Assembly: GCA_016218545.1 (NCBI GenBank)
Contig: JACRDQ010000006.1
Span: 1 to 64,000 of the forward strand
Source: Elusimicrobiota bacterium
GTDB taxonomy: Bacteria; Elusimicrobiota; Elusimicrobia; UBA1565; UBA9628
Reading direction: 5' to 3'
Length of the DNA: 64,000 nt
The translations under genes were made by a program, and so were the position numbers. Numbering within the stretch: the stretch's first letter is position 1; each line of letters opens with the position of its first letter. Shown here in pieces: positions 1 to 8,640 of the stretch. The notes beneath the pieces were generated by a model, which worked only from the letters and a program-made list of their open reading frames with translations, had not been told where the DNA came from and made no database searches.

Positions 1-115
1 AGGTCTTCTCCACGGCCTTGCGGAGCAGGTCGGCCATGGGGCAGTGCATCTCAACGGCCAGGTGCTTGAGACCGCTGTGCACGTCTTCAGGCAGGTAAAT
101 CGTGGTTCTGACCAT
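1..115 (-). CDS. Ribbon-helix-helix (CopG/Arc-type) DNA-binding protein, cut by window edge
   Basis: The first 38 codons are visible on the minus strand, starting at the ATG at 115. The N-terminus MVRTTIYLPEDV is the beta-strand and start of the first helix typical of ribbon-helix-helix repressors and antitoxins. The following residues (HSGLKHLAVEMHCPMADLLRKAVEK) read as the two helices. A ribosome site AGAGGTGA lies 5 bases upstream. The gene is divergent from the ORF6N gene at 157 and shares a roughly 40-base control region with it. It is probably an antitoxin or autorepressor; its partner would lie to the left of the window. Confidence 0.7.
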   Translation of the reverse strand, partial: MVRTTIYLPEDVHSGLKHLAVEMHCPMADLLRKAVEKT

Positions 116-146
116 GGGGTCACCTCTTACCCATAGTGTAATATAC

Positions 147-162
147 TGACATATATATGTCA
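147..162. promoter_or_regulatory. 16-bp perfect palindrome at the divergent promoter
   Basis: TGACATATATATGTCA is a perfect palindrome covering the first possible ATG (157) of the ORF6N gene, next to an AT-rich stretch (TAATATAC) that could be a -10 element. Its symmetry and place between two DNA-binding-protein genes suggest an operator for the ribbon-helix-helix or ORF6N protein. The role is inferred. Confidence 0.45.
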
Positions 163-654
163 ATGGCGATAGAGAGCCGCATCTTCCTGATTCGCGGATG
201 CCGGGTGATGCTGGACAGCCATCTCGCGGAACTCTATGGCGTCAAGGCAATCCGCCTCAGGGAGCAGGTCAGGAGGAATCGAGCCCGGTTCCCTCCTGAT
301 TTCATGTTTCGGATGAGACCGGAAGAAGCGACCGCGATGGTATCGCAAAACGCGATACCATCCCGAAAGCACATGGGCGGCCACCTTCCCTTCGTCTTCA
401 CGCAGGAGGGCGTCGCCATGCTTTCAAGCGTCTTGCGGAGCCCCCGCGCTGTCGAGGCGAACATCTTCATCATGCGGGCCTTCGTCAAGCTGCGTGATAC
501 GCTGGCGCTGCACAAGGAATTGGCATCCAAGTTCCGAGACCTGGAACGGCGCATCATAGGCCACGATGCGCAGATCACCAGCATCCTCGATGCCATCAGA
601 AAACTTATGAACCCGCCCGCGCCGCCTCCGCGCCGGATCGGTTTCCACCCATAG
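157..654 (+). CDS. ORF6N-domain DNA-binding protein, copy 1
   Basis: 165 residues. The N-terminal half ([37 protein letters not shown], then [13 protein letters not shown] and RAFVKLRD) is the ORF6N/KilA-N-associated domain found in phage and genomic-island regulators. The C-terminus is a short helical and proline-rich tail. ATG 157 lies inside a palindrome and an in-frame ATG at 163 is equally possible; neither has a clear ribosome site. It is a paralogue of the gene at 883, which shares the ESRIFLIRG start, the [10 protein letters not shown] motif and the (I/K)IGFxP end. Codons 60-69 contain a perfect inverted repeat. Target unknown; family assignment firm. Confidence 0.8.
   Translation: MSMAIESRIFLIRGCRVMLDSHLAELYGVKAIRLREQVRRNRARFPPDFMFRMRPEEATAMVSQNAIPSRKHMGGHLPFVFTQEGVAMLSSVLRSPRAVEANIFIMRAFVKLRDTLALHKELASKFRDLERRIIGHDAQITSILDAIRKLMNPPAPPPRRIGFHP
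336..362. repeat. Inverted repeat inside ORF6N copy 1
   Basis: Eleven-base arms GATGGTATCGC/GCGATACCATC with a 5-base loop, coding for MVSQNAIPS. The second ORF6N gene has a different inverted repeat at the same alignment position (1077-1103). Confidence 0.8.
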
Positions 655-780
655 CCGGTTCTGATAACGTCCTATTCTGGGTGTGGACAACCGACGAAAA
701 CGGCCGCTTTGGGCAGCTTCAAGGCGTTTTCGCTCTGCGCCCAAGTTCTGATACTGCCGACGACAGGCAGCCACACTTTG

Positions 781-830
781 ACCGTTACTATAACGGTATG
801 ACCAGCCCTCCGATAGGAGGGTTTCCTTTT
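781..830 (+). terminator. Hairpin pair with T-tract in the ORF6N intergenic region
   Basis: The 228-base gap 655-882 holds no credible gene. It contains a perfect hairpin ACCGTTA-cta-TAACGGT (781-797) and then CCCTCC-gata-GGAGGG followed by TTTCCTTTT (806-830), which has the form of a rho-independent terminator for ORF6N copy 1. The first hairpin could instead be an operator for copy 2. Confidence 0.5.
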
Positions 831-882
831 CCCCTCTCCGACGAGCAACGGGGCTTTCTCGGGCCTCGCTCGTATATAGGCT

Positions 883-1386
883 ATGGGACTCCCATCCGAG
901 ACTGAGACGATAGAGAGCCGCATCTTCCTGATTCGAGGCCATCGAGTCATGCTTAGCACCCATCTGGCCGAGGTCTATGGCGTAGAACCGCGGGCGTTGG
1001 TGCAGGCCGTCAAAAGAAATGTGGAACGTTTCCCAGAGGACTTCATGTTCCAGCTCGACGAACGGGAGTTCGCGATCTTGAAATCACAGATTGTGATTTC
1101 AAGTTGGGGAGGCTTCCGCAGGGCCCGACCTTATGCCTTCACCCAGGAAGGCGTGGCAATGCTCTCAGACGTGCTGAGTAGCCCGCGGGCAATCCAGGCG
1201 AACATCGCCATCATGCGGGCCTTCGTCCGATTGCGCGAGATGCTGGCCGCCCACAAGGGCCTGGCCCGACGCCTCGATGCCCTGGAGAAGCGCTACGATT
1301 CCCAGTTCAAGACCGTCTTCGACGCCATCCGCGAGTTGACGGCCCCTCCCAAGGAGCCGCCGCGCAAGATCGGATTCCGACCGTAG
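883..1386 (+). CDS. ORF6N-domain DNA-binding protein, copy 2
   Basis: 167 residues, collinear with copy 1 at 157: [57 protein letters not shown], then a helical C-terminus ending KIGFRP. ORF6N proteins are usually phage or island regulators. The start at 883 lacks a good ribosome site. Codons 65-74 carry a 12-base inverted repeat at the position equivalent to that in copy 1. Likely a divergent duplicate of copy 1 with its own DNA specificity (inference). Confidence 0.8.
   Translation: MGLPSETETIESRIFLIRGHRVMLSTHLAEVYGVEPRALVQAVKRNVERFPEDFMFQLDEREFAILKSQIVISSWGGFRRARPYAFTQEGVAMLSDVLSSPRAIQANIAIMRAFVRLREMLAAHKGLARRLDALEKRYDSQFKTVFDAIRELTAPPKEPPRKIGFRP
1077..1103. repeat. Inverted repeat inside ORF6N copy 2
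   Basis: Arms CTTGAAATCACA/TGTGATTTCAAG with a 3-base loop, coding for LKSQIVISS. It aligns codon for codon with the 336-362 repeat of copy 1 but differs in sequence. Confidence 0.85.
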
Positions 1387-1394
1387 GCGCTGGT

Positions 1395-2126
1395 TCATAT
1401 ACTGCCTATACCGGACAACCGGCCGCGCGAATTTTTCTTCCAGGCCTTCTGCGCCGCGCGCAAGTCGCCCAATTCGAGGTCGGCCAAGCTGCGCAGCGGC
1501 AGGACCTCGGTGGCGGCATCCAGCCGATACGATTCCCTCGCTAGCGAGAGTACGTAGGCCGTCCCTGCATGCCGAGGCTCGGCTGGCTATGGCATTTGAT
1601 CTCGATGGGGATGAGGTCTTCGCCATGTCTTATGACCACGTCCACCTCTGCCCCATAGTTGGTTCTCCAATAGTGAAGTTCAGGCAGACGGCCCTGATTG
1701 GCCTGGGCTTTGATCATTTCGGAATCGACGAAAGTCTCAAAGATGGCCCCCTGGTGCGCTGCGCGCATAGCCATCTCCGGCGTCTCCAACTTGAGCAGGT
1801 AACAGAGCAAACCCGTATCCAGCATGTAGAGCTTGGGGCTCTTGATGATCCGCTTGGTGATGTTCGTGAAGTAGGGCGGCAGGAGAAATACCTGAAAGCT
1901 CGCCTCAAGGAGGCTCCGCCATCGCTTCGCCGTGAAAACGGCAATGCCCACGTCGCGCGCCAAATCGCTTAAACTCAGGATCTGGCCGCTTCTGGCCGCA
2001 CACGCAATAAGAAACCGCGTAAAGTCCCGGAACATGGAGCACCCCTCGGACATCGCGTTCTAGGCAGGTTTGGAGATAGTCCCCATGCCAGGCCGGCCTG
2101 TCCAAGCGCGGGATAGCTGAATTGAC
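1395..2126 (-). pseudogene. DUF4143-type ATPase remnant with two frameshifts
   Basis: Reading leftward from 2126, the first frame gives RLDRPAWHGDYLQTCLERDVR, the conserved entry to the C-terminal half of AAA/DUF4143 ATPases. The frame then shifts near 2040 to MFRDFTRFLIACAARSG, TAKRWRSLLEASFQVFLLPPY, SPKLYMLDTGLLCYLL, GAIFETFVDSEMIK and LPELHYWRTNYGAEVDVVI. A second shift near 1545 gives AYVLSLARESYRLDAATEVLPLR, which resembles the usual C-terminus, and a stop at 1395. The N-terminal P-loop ATPase domain is absent: an in-frame stop lies immediately upstream. The intact family (about 400 residues) is common in accessory regions. This copy is dead. Confidence 0.75.
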
Positions 2127-2479
2127 CTATACTGATGACCTGAACGGAGGGCATGCCCTGACCGAGACGAACTCGTGGGAACGTTTCTTCGACGCGCACG
2201 CGCCGATCTACGAGGACGAGGTGGATTTCCTCATCGAAGAGCTGGCCCTCCCGCCCGGCAGCTCCATCCTGGACGTCGGGTGCGGGACAGGGCGCCATTC
2301 CAGCCAACTGGCCAAGCGCGGCTTTGCCGTGACCGGCCTGGACCTGTCCACGGAGATGCTCGCCGGAGCCGCGGGGGAAGGCCCTCTTCACCGTTCTCAG
2401 CGCGGCCCGCATGCTCCGCCGGCATCAGAACAAGGACGTGGCAGAAGGCCGCGGGCGGGCGGGCCCGGACTTGTGGTAG
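2122..2479 (+). pseudogene. SAM-dependent methyltransferase with internal deletion
   Basis: The ATG at 2122 opens a reading frame with a class I methyltransferase N-terminus, including motif I (ILDVGCGTGRHSSQLAKRGF) and GLDLSTEML. After about 80 residues the match ends. In the +1 frame KALFTVLSAARMLRRHQNKDVAEG follows to a TAG at 2479, which resembles the C-terminus of the same family. About 130 residues between the two are missing and the frame is shifted. It overlaps the start of the decayed DUF4143 gene, so the two losses may come from one rearrangement. Confidence 0.65.
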
Positions 2480-2482
2480 CAT
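2474..2482 (+). promoter_or_regulatory. Extended -10, leaderless start of dus gene
   Basis: TGG-TAGCAT lies 7 bases before the ATG at 2490. With usual initiation spacing the transcript would begin at or beside the start codon. No ribosome site is visible. Confidence 0.45.
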
Positions 2483-2489
2483 TGGCCGG

Positions 2490-3539
2490 ATGATTCCGGC
2501 AAACACGGAGTCCGGCGGCCAGGGCGCCAAGGGCGCGGGCGGAACCCCGCGCCCCCTGACCTTGCGCGGGGTGGTCTTCGAGCCGGCCCTTTTCTGCGCC
2601 CCCATGGCGTCGATCACCCACAGCGCCTTCCGCCGCCTGCTCGCCGACTTCGGCGGCTATGGGGCCCTGTTCACCGAGATGCTCTCGGCCAAGACGATCC
2701 TGGGCGAGGACCGGGAGCGCTCCGCCTTCCTCAAGCGCCGGCCCCAGGAAGGCAAGGTCATCTACCAGCTGCTGGCCTGGGAGACCCACCGCCTGGATGA
2801 GACCATCGAAAGGCTCTCCCCGCTCAAGCCCGACGGGCTGGACCTGAACCTGGCCTGCTCCGCGTGGAGCGTGACCAAGGCCGGGGGCGGGGCCGCGCTC
2901 TGCGAGGACCCCCAGCGCCTGGCCGGGATCGTGCGGGTGATGCGCCGGAGCTTCGCGGGGCCGCTCTTCGCCAAGCTGCGCCTGGGCCGCGAGGCAGAGG
3001 GGTGGCGCGAGAGGCTCGGCGAGCGCCTCCGCCTGCTGGAGGGCGAGGGGGTCGACGCGGTGACGGTGCACCCGCGCTTCCACGAGGAGAAGTTCAAGCG
3101 TTCCGCCCGCCACCGGCTCTACGCCGAGCTGGCCGCCGGGACGCGCCTGCCCATCATCGCCAGCGGCGACATCGGCGGGCAGGAGGATTGCCGCGCTCTC
3201 GCGGCGGAGCTCTCGCCCGCGGCGGGGGTGATGATCGGGCGCATGGCCGCGGCCTGCCCGTGGGTCTTCGCCCGCTGGCGCGACCCTGGGCTGACGGTGG
3301 ACCACGCGGAGGTGTGGCGGCGGCTCTGCGCCTACGTGGCCGAGGATTTCGAGCCCGGCCAGGCGCTCATCCGGCTCAAGGTCATCGCGCCCTATTTCGG
3401 CCGCAACCTCTTCTTCGGGCACCGCTTCTTCGTGGAGGTGCACAACGCTCCCGACCTGGCCGCGGTGCGGGAGCGCACGGAGCGCTTCTTCTCCGTCCCG
3501 CCGCGGCTCTGCCGCAGCGTCGCCGTGGGCGGGATCTAG
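2490..3539 (+). CDS. tRNA-dihydrouridine synthase family protein
   Basis: 349 residues. Dus enzymes reduce uridine to dihydrouridine in tRNA using FMN and NADPH. Visible features: the N-terminal FMN-barrel start ([19 protein letters not shown]), [14 protein letters not shown], then [21 protein letters not shown] around residue 123, where the Cys corresponds to the catalytic proton donor of the NxGCPxxxVxxxGxGA motif. Next come [19 protein letters not shown] and [15 protein letters not shown], the phosphate-binding end of the barrel. A divergent member: the Pro after the catalytic Cys is Ala and the C-terminal helical domain is short. ATG 2490 is chosen because upstream codons belong to the methyltransferase remnant. 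Confidence 0.88.
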   Translation: MIPANTESGGQGAKGAGGTPRPLTLRGVVFEPALFCAPMASITHSAFRRLLADFGGYGALFTEMLSAKTILGEDRERSAFLKRRPQEGKVIYQLLAWETHRLDETIERLSPLKPDGLDLNLACSAWSVTKAGGGAALCEDPQRLAGIVRVMRRSFAGPLFAKLRLGREAEGWRERLGERLRLLEGEGVDAVTVHPRFHEEKFKRSARHRLYAELAAGTRLPIIASGDIGGQEDCRALAAELSPAAGVMIGRMAAACPWVFARWRDPGLTVDHAEVWRRLCAYVAEDFEPGQALIRLKVIAPYFGRNLFFGHRFFVEVHNAPDLAAVRERTERFFSVPPRLCRSVAVGGI

Positions 3540-3562
3540 CCCTCCGAAAGGAGGGCTTTATT
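3538..3562 (+). terminator. Rho-independent terminator after dus
   Basis: Stem AGCCCTCC-gaaa-GGAGGGCT followed by TTTATT, overlapping the dus stop codon. Confidence 0.8.
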
Positions 3563-3579
3563 CTATACTAGACCCGATC

Positions 3580-4698
3580 ATGACGCAGGCCGAGATGCGG
3601 CGCCGGTTCCGGCAGTTGGGCCACCTCGTGGGCAACACGCCCCTGCTGGCCGTCGACTGCGTCTACAAAGGCAGGACCAGGCGCATCTACGCCAAGGCTG
3701 AGAACCTCAACCTCACCGGGAGCATCAAGGACCGCATGGCCCTGCACATCCTGCGCAGGGCCTCCGAGCGCGGGGCCCTCGAGCCCGGCGCCCCCATCGC
3801 CGAAGCCACGAGCGGCAACACCGGCATCTCGTTTGCCGCCATCGGCCGGGCCCTGGGCCACCCGGTCACCATCTTCATGCCCGACTGGATGAGCCAGGAG
3901 CGCAAGGACCTCATCCGGAGCATGGGCGCCGAGGTCCGCCTCGTCAGCCGGAAGGAGGGCGGGTTCCTGGCCAGCATCCGGCTCTGCGAGGAGCTCGCAG
4001 CCTCCCGACCGGGCACGTTCCTGCCCCGGCAGTTCTCCAACGAGGACAACGTGGACTCCCATGTCCGGACCACGGGGCCGGAGATCTGGTGGCAGCTGCG
4101 CTTCCAGGACCGCAAGCCCGACGCCTTCGTGGCGGGCGTGGGCACCGGCGGCACGATCATGGGCGTGGGCGGCTTCCTCAAGAAGGAGCATCCGGCCGTG
4201 CGCCTGCACCCGCTCGAGCCGGCCAACTCCCCCACCCTGAGCACGGGCTGCAAGGTCGGCAAGCACCGGATCCAAGGCATCTCCGACGAGTTCATCCCGG
4301 CCATCGTGCGCCTGGACCGGCTGGACGGGATCGTCAGCGTGGACGACAGCGACGCCATCCTCATGGCCCGGAAGCTCGCCTCGGAGCTGGGCCTGGCCGT
4401 GGGCATCTCGAGCGGCGCGAACTTCATCGGCGCGCTGATGCTGGCCGAGAGGATGGGCCCGGACGCGGCGGTCGTGACGGTCTTCCCGGACGACAACAAG
4501 AAGTACCTCAGCACGGACCTCATGCAGGAGCAGGCCGCCAAGGACGGGTTCCTCTCCCCTGAGGTCGAGCTCCGGGCCTTCAGCGCCATGAAGCGCGTCT
4601 GCCAGACCTGCTGCGAGCCCGACGACTGCGCCGAGCGGCAGTCGAAGGCGCCCGTGCCTCTTCCTCCCTGCCCCCGCAGGGAGGGCGGAGGCCGCTGA
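3580..4698 (+). CDS. Cysteine synthase-family PLP enzyme with Cys-rich tail
   Basis: 372 residues. A fold-type II beta-replacement enzyme of the O-acetylserine sulfhydrylase/cystathionine beta-synthase family. Motifs: GNTPLL near the N-terminus, [10 protein letters not shown] with the PLP-binding lysine, [10 protein letters not shown] binding substrate carboxylate, the glycine-rich [10 protein letters not shown] holding PLP phosphate, and [12 protein letters not shown] near the end. The last 40 residues add [13 protein letters not shown], a cysteine cluster not in standard CysK, which might bind metal or sense redox state. A TATACT -10 sits 10 bases before the ATG. It may be CysK itself or a paralogue with another nucleophile, so I give no symbol. 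Confidence 0.85.
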   Translation: MTQAEMRRRFRQLGHLVGNTPLLAVDCVYKGRTRRIYAKAENLNLTGSIKDRMALHILRRASERGALEPGAPIAEATSGNTGISFAAIGRALGHPVTIFMPDWMSQERKDLIRSMGAEVRLVSRKEGGFLASIRLCEELAASRPGTFLPRQFSNEDNVDSHVRTTGPEIWWQLRFQDRKPDAFVAGVGTGGTIMGVGGFLKKEHPAVRLHPLEPANSPTLSTGCKVGKHRIQGISDEFIPAIVRLDRLDGIVSVDDSDAILMARKLASELGLAVGISSGANFIGALMLAERMGPDAAVVTVFPDDNKKYLSTDLMQEQAAKDGFLSPEVELRAFSAMKRVCQTCCEPDDCAERQSKAPVPLPPCPRREGGGR

Positions 4699-4719
4699 GC
4701 CCCGCTCCTCCGAGGGCCC

Positions 4720-6051
4720 TCAGAGGTCCTTGAGCTTCAGGTTGGCGGGCGAGTCCCGGACCGCCAGAGCCAGGGACTCCAGACTCTCGCGGAGCTTCTT
4801 GAGCTCGGGCGACTCCAGGACCGGGATGTCCGTGGTGCCCTTGTCCTCCAGGGCGCCCATCACGTCCCGGATCGTCCAGTCCTCCTCGCAGCGCGAGGGC
4901 TGGTAGGCCTTGTCCTCTTCCTCCGAGACCACGACCACGGAGAAGAGGCCCGCGGACAGCAACTCGAAGAGGATCTGCCGCACCAGGCGGATGGGGATGT
5001 CCAGGCTGGCCGCGAACCCCGCTTCCGAGCACGGAGGCTCCCCCTGGCCGAACCTCTTGACCGCGAAGCTCACGATGCGCAGGCACAGGAGCCTCTTGAA
5101 GGAGTAGCTGATCTGGAGGCTGTCCGGCTCGAACTCGTAGGTCGCCACATTCTGGGCGGCGAAGGAGATCTCGGCTCCCAGGAGCACGATCAGCCAGCTC
5201 AGCTGCAGCCACACCAGGAAGAGAGGCAGGGCCGCGAAGCTGCCGTATACCGCGCCGTACTCGGTCACCCCGATCTGGAAGTTGACGTAGACGAACTGAG
5301 TCAGCTGGTAGATGGTCCCGGCCGCGACCCCGCCCAGGAGCCCTGCGGAGAACTTCACGTGCGTGTTGGGCATGAAGACGTAGACGAACGAGAACATCAC
5401 CCACACGACCACGAACGGCAGGATCTTCAGGCACGTCAGGATCAGCGGGGCCAGGGGGCCGAGGAAGGAGAGGGTCTGGAGCAGGAGCTCGACCTGGGAC
5501 GCGACGAAGATGGTCGCGCTGCTCGAGACGATGAGGAGCACGGGGCAGATCAGCATGATGGACAGGTAGTCCGCGAACCTCCGCATCAGGGTGCGGGGCT
5601 GCTTGACACCCCAGATGTCGTTGAAGGAGGCCTCGATGTTGCCGAGGACCTTCACCACGGTCCAGAACAGGACCGCCACGCCGATGCCTGCGACGAGGCC
5701 GCCGCTCGTGTTCTCGAGGAACTTGTTGGCGAAGGCGATGACCTGGGAGGCGACCTTCTCCTGGCCGTGGAGCTTCTCGAGCAGCAGGGTCTCGAGGTGC
5801 TTCTCGAAGCCGAACCCCTTGGCGATGCCGAACGCCATGGCCGCCACCGGCACCATGGACAGCAGGGAGTAGAAGGTCAGGGCCGAGGCGCGCAACTGGC
5901 ACTTGTCCTCGTCGAAGCCCCTCCAGGCGCGGAGCACCACCCGCAGGGGATGGATGAGCATGGAGCGCGACCGCGGGAGGTCCTTGGCGCGGATGCGCCA
6001 CAAGTCCTGGGCGAGGAACCTCAGGAGCCGGTCGACCACGGATTCAGCCAT
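4720..6051 (-). CDS. YihY/BrkB-family inner-membrane protein with winged-helix tail
   Basis: 443 residues. Six hydrophobic segments lie between about residues 60 and 310, including ASALTFYSLLSMVPVAAMAFG and GVTEYGAVYGSFAALPLFLVWL, which are signatures of the YihY family once mis-called RNase BN. Residues 330-400 look like a winged-helix domain (LDIPIRLVRQILFELLSAGLFSV). A helical tail of about 40 residues follows. The biochemical role of the family is unsettled. The gene is convergent with the cysteine synthase gene and probably leaderless, with TATAAT 5 bases before its ATG. Confidence 0.85.
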   Translation of the reverse strand: MAESVVDRLLRFLAQDLWRIRAKDLPRSRSMLIHPLRVVLRAWRGFDEDKCQLRASALTFYSLLSMVPVAAMAFGIAKGFGFEKHLETLLLEKLHGQEKVASQVIAFANKFLENTSGGLVAGIGVAVLFWTVVKVLGNIEASFNDIWGVKQPRTLMRRFADYLSIMLICPVLLIVSSSATIFVASQVELLLQTLSFLGPLAPLILTCLKILPFVVVWVMFSFVYVFMPNTHVKFSAGLLGGVAAGTIYQLTQFVYVNFQIGVTEYGAVYGSFAALPLFLVWLQLSWLIVLLGAEISFAAQNVATYEFEPDSLQISYSFKRLLCLRIVSFAVKRFGQGEPPCSEAGFAASLDIPIRLVRQILFELLSAGLFSVVVVSEEEDKAYQPSRCEEDWTIRDVMGALEDKGTTDIPVLESPELKKLRESLESLALAVRDSPANLKLKDL

Positions 6052-6056
6052 GCCCT

Positions 6057-6062
6057 ATTATA
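6057..6062 (-). promoter_or_regulatory. -10 TATAAT of yihY-like gene
   Basis: Perfect TATAAT on the minus strand, 5 bases before the ATG at 6051. No ribosome site lies between, which fits a leaderless mRNA. Confidence 0.5.
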
Positions 6063-6113
6063 GCCAAGCTGGACCGCGGAGACAGCGCCCTCGACCAGGT
6101 CGTGGTCATGGGA

Positions 6114-7643
6114 TCACGATGCATCGAGGCGGAGCTCCTCGTCCGCGCCGATCCCCTCGAGGAAGGTCAGGTCGTGGGAGACCACGAGGACGGCGCCCTC
6201 GAAGCGCGAGAGCGCGTCCTCCAGGAACTCCAGGTTCGCGATGTCGAGGTTGTTCGTCGGCTCGTCGAGGATCAGGAGCTGCGGCGCCGGGTCGCGGAGC
6301 AGGAGCTTGGCCAAACAGGCTCTCAGCCTCTCCCCCCCGCTCAGGGTGGACACCCCCTGGAGCGCCCTGTCCCCCTGGAACAGGAACTGCGCGAGCAGGT
6401 TCCGGACCTCGGCCACGCTCTTCGTCGAGCCGGGCCTGACGTTGTCGAGCACGCTCCGGCTCTCGTCCAGCAGCACGCAGCGCTGGTCGAGGAAGCCGTA
6501 GGCCACGCCTCCCAGCTTGAGGCTGCCCGAGACCGTCCCCTCCAGAGGCTTGAACCCGGTCAGGAGGTTGAGCAGGGTCGTCTTGCCCGAGCCGTTGGGC
6601 CCGGAGACGCGCACCCTGGACGGCCCGTGCATGGAGAAGGTCACGTCCCGGCTCCACAGGTCGCGCTCCATGCCCGCGTACCTGAAGTTGAGCTCGCGGG
6701 CGTCGAAGACGAGCTTGGAGGCGGGCAGGGCGGTGTCGGGAAAGTCGGCGTAGATGACGGGATCGACCTTCTGGCTCTCGAAAGCGCTGCGGGCGGCGTC
6801 GACCTTGGCCTCGAGCTCGGCGTCCGCCGAGGAGCGGATCCTGCCGAGCGTCCTCTGAGCGCGCCTCTTCCGCGCTCCGAGCAGGACCTTGGGCAGGCCG
6901 CTCTTGATCCCGGACTTGCGGCCCTGCCTCATGCGCTTCTCCTGCGCCCGGAGCTTGTCCTCCCTGACGGCCGCCGCCCCGTCGCGCTCCCGGGCGGCGG
7001 CTGAGAGGTCCCTGGCGAGCCTGGCCCGCTCCCGGCCGCGTTCCTTCTCATAGAACGCCCAGTCCCCTCCGAAGACAGCAAGCCCCCTGTTGGAGAGCTC
7101 CAGGATCGCGTCCACCTCGCCGAGCAGCTCCCGGTCATGGGAGATGACGAGCAGTCCCCTGGCCGTCGTGCGGACGAACTCCAGCACGCTCTGCCTGGCG
7201 TCCCGGTCGAGGTTGTTCGTGGGCTCGTCGAGCACGATGAAGTCCGCGCCCGAGGCCAGGGCCCGGAGCAGGCGCACCCTGGTCCACTCGCCGCCGCTCA
7301 GATCCGCGCACGAGGACTCGGGGGCCACGCGGGCCTGCAGGGCCGCCACGGTCTGGGCGTCCTCCCGGGCCACCTCGGCCCAGAGCCCCTCGATGCGCTC
7401 TTTGACCGGGACGTCGGGCTGGGCCTCGAACTGGGTGAAATACGAGACCAGGGAATCCCTCTCGATCCCGCCGGAAGTCGGGGTCAGCTCGCCCTGGGCC
7501 AGCCTGGCCAGAGTGGACTTCCCCACGCCGTTGGGCCCGATGAGACCGTACTTCCTCCCGGTCTCCAGGGAGAGGGAGAGCCCCTTGAACACGAGGACGC
7601 CGTTGGGCCACTCGAAATCCACGGACCTGAAGATGATGGCCAT
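6114..7643 (-). CDS. ABC-F family duplicated ATPase
   Basis: 509 residues with two ABC domains and no membrane segments, so an ABC-F protein of the type that acts on ribosomes (translation factors or resistance proteins). Domain 1: Walker [10 protein letters not shown] at 36-44, signature LSGGEW, Walker [13 protein letters not shown]. Domain 2: Walker [10 protein letters not shown], signature LSGGERLRA, Walker [14 protein letters not shown] charged, Arg/Lys-rich linker of about 90 residues joins them, as in the family. ATG 7643 ([10 protein letters not shown]) is preferred over upstream in-frame codons because it begins directly with the first beta-strand. Last gene of a likely three-gene unit with the two dehydrogenases upstream. 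Confidence 0.9.
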   Translation of the reverse strand: MAIIFRSVDFEWPNGVLVFKGLSLSLETGRKYGLIGPNGVGKSTLARLAQGELTPTSGGIERDSLVSYFTQFEAQPDVPVKERIEGLWAEVAREDAQTVAALQARVAPESSCADLSGGEWTRVRLLRALASGADFIVLDEPTNNLDRDARQSVLEFVRTTARGLLVISHDRELLGEVDAILELSNRGLAVFGGDWAFYEKERGRERARLARDLSAAARERDGAAAVREDKLRAQEKRMRQGRKSGIKSGLPKVLLGARKRRAQRTLGRIRSSADAELEAKVDAARSAFESQKVDPVIYADFPDTALPASKLVFDARELNFRYAGMERDLWSRDVTFSMHGPSRVRVSGPNGSGKTTLLNLLTGFKPLEGTVSGSLKLGGVAYGFLDQRCVLLDESRSVLDNVRPGSTKSVAEVRNLLAQFLFQGDRALQGVSTLSGGERLRACLAKLLLRDPAPQLLILDEPTNNLDIANLEFLEDALSRFEGAVLVVSHDLTFLEGIGADEELRLDAS

Positions 7644-7662
7644 CGCTCGGGTGTCCCGGGGA

Positions 7663-8640
7663 TCAGATCTTGAGCACGACCTTGCCCATGGGGCCCGCGG
7701 CCAGGCGGGAGAAGGCTTGGCCCAGGTCTTCGAAGTCCCAGACCGAGTCCACCAGGGGAGAGCGTCCGGTCCGCGACAGCAGGCGGACCGCCTCGGCCCA
7801 CGCAGCCTGGGCCTCGGCCGGGGCGAAGGCGCCCACATGGACGCCTCCCAGGCGCACGCGCCGAAAGAAGAGGGTCGCGGTGTTGAAGGAGGGCACGGGC
7901 CCGGCCAGCCTGCCCACGCACGAGACCTTCCCTCCTTCCCCGAGGACGTCGATCACCTGGCCGAAGGACTCGCCTCCGATGCTGTCGATGGCGAGGCCCA
8001 CCCGGACCCCCTTGAGGAAGGCCTTGACCGCGGCCCCCCAGCGCCGGTCCTCGGCTGAGAAGACCTCGTGGCAGCCCTCGCCTTGGAGCCGCTCGGCCTT
8101 GGCCGGGTCTCGGGAGAGCCCCAGCACCGTGTGTCCCATGGCCCGCGCCAGATGCACGGCCGCCGATCCCACGCCTCCCGAGGCGCCGGTCACGAGCACG
8201 ACGCAGGGCAGCACAGGCCCCCACATGGTCAGGGCCTGGTAGGCGGTGAGATAGGTCAGGGCCGCGCTCCCGGCCTGCTCCGGCTTCCACCCGGCCGGCA
8301 GGGCGGCCAAGGACTCGGCCGGTACGACGGCGAACTCGGCGAAGGTCCCCCAGCGGGTGACCCCGGCCTCGCCGCGCAGCACGAGCCGGAGCTCTCCCGC
8401 GGCGAGTCCCTCGACCCCCGGGCCGAGCGCGACCGCCTCGCCCAACCCGTCACGGCCGAGGATGTGCGGGAAGGCCGGCTTGGCGGGATAGAGCCCCTCG
8501 GCCAGATAGCGGTCGGCCGGGTTCAGGCCCGCGAAGCGCATGCGCAGGAGGACTTCCCCAGGCCCCGGCGAGGGCCGGGCGGCATCCGCCAGACGGAGGT
8601 CCGCGACGGACCCGGTCTTGTCGAGCAGCCAGGCCCGCAT
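7663..8640 (-). CDS. Quinone-oxidoreductase-like MDR protein
   Basis: 325 residues. Zinc-independent medium-chain dehydrogenase/reductase. The N-terminal GroES-like domain runs to about residue 120 ([22 protein letters not shown]). The Rossmann domain has [16 protein letters not shown] for NAD(P)H. The zinc-binding cysteines of alcohol dehydrogenases are absent, which places it with quinone reductase/enoyl reductase-like members. Its ATG directly abuts the stop of the YahK-like gene. Substrate unknown. Confidence 0.85.
   Translation of the reverse strand: MRAWLLDKTGSVADLRLADAARPSPGPGEVLLRMRFAGLNPADRYLAEGLYPAKPAFPHILGRDGLGEAVALGPGVEGLAAGELRLVLRGEAGVTRWGTFAEFAVVPAESLAALPAGWKPEQAGSAALTYLTAYQALTMWGPVLPCVVLVTGASGGVGSAAVHLARAMGHTVLGLSRDPAKAERLQGEGCHEVFSAEDRRWGAAVKAFLKGVRVGLAIDSIGGESFGQVIDVLGEGGKVSCVGRLAGPVPSFNTATLFFRRVRLGGVHVGAFAPAEAQAAWAEAVRLLSRTGRSPLVDSVWDFEDLGQAFSRLAAGPMGKVVLKI

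Noticed and set aside
2175..2489. Upstream extension of the dihydrouridine synthase
   Set aside because: The 105 extra codons are Arg/Gly-rich, lie over the methyltransferase remnant and match no Dus N-terminus.
2122..2493. Functional short methyltransferase
   Set aside because: Only motif I and the start of motif II remain; the rest is out of frame with about 130 residues missing.
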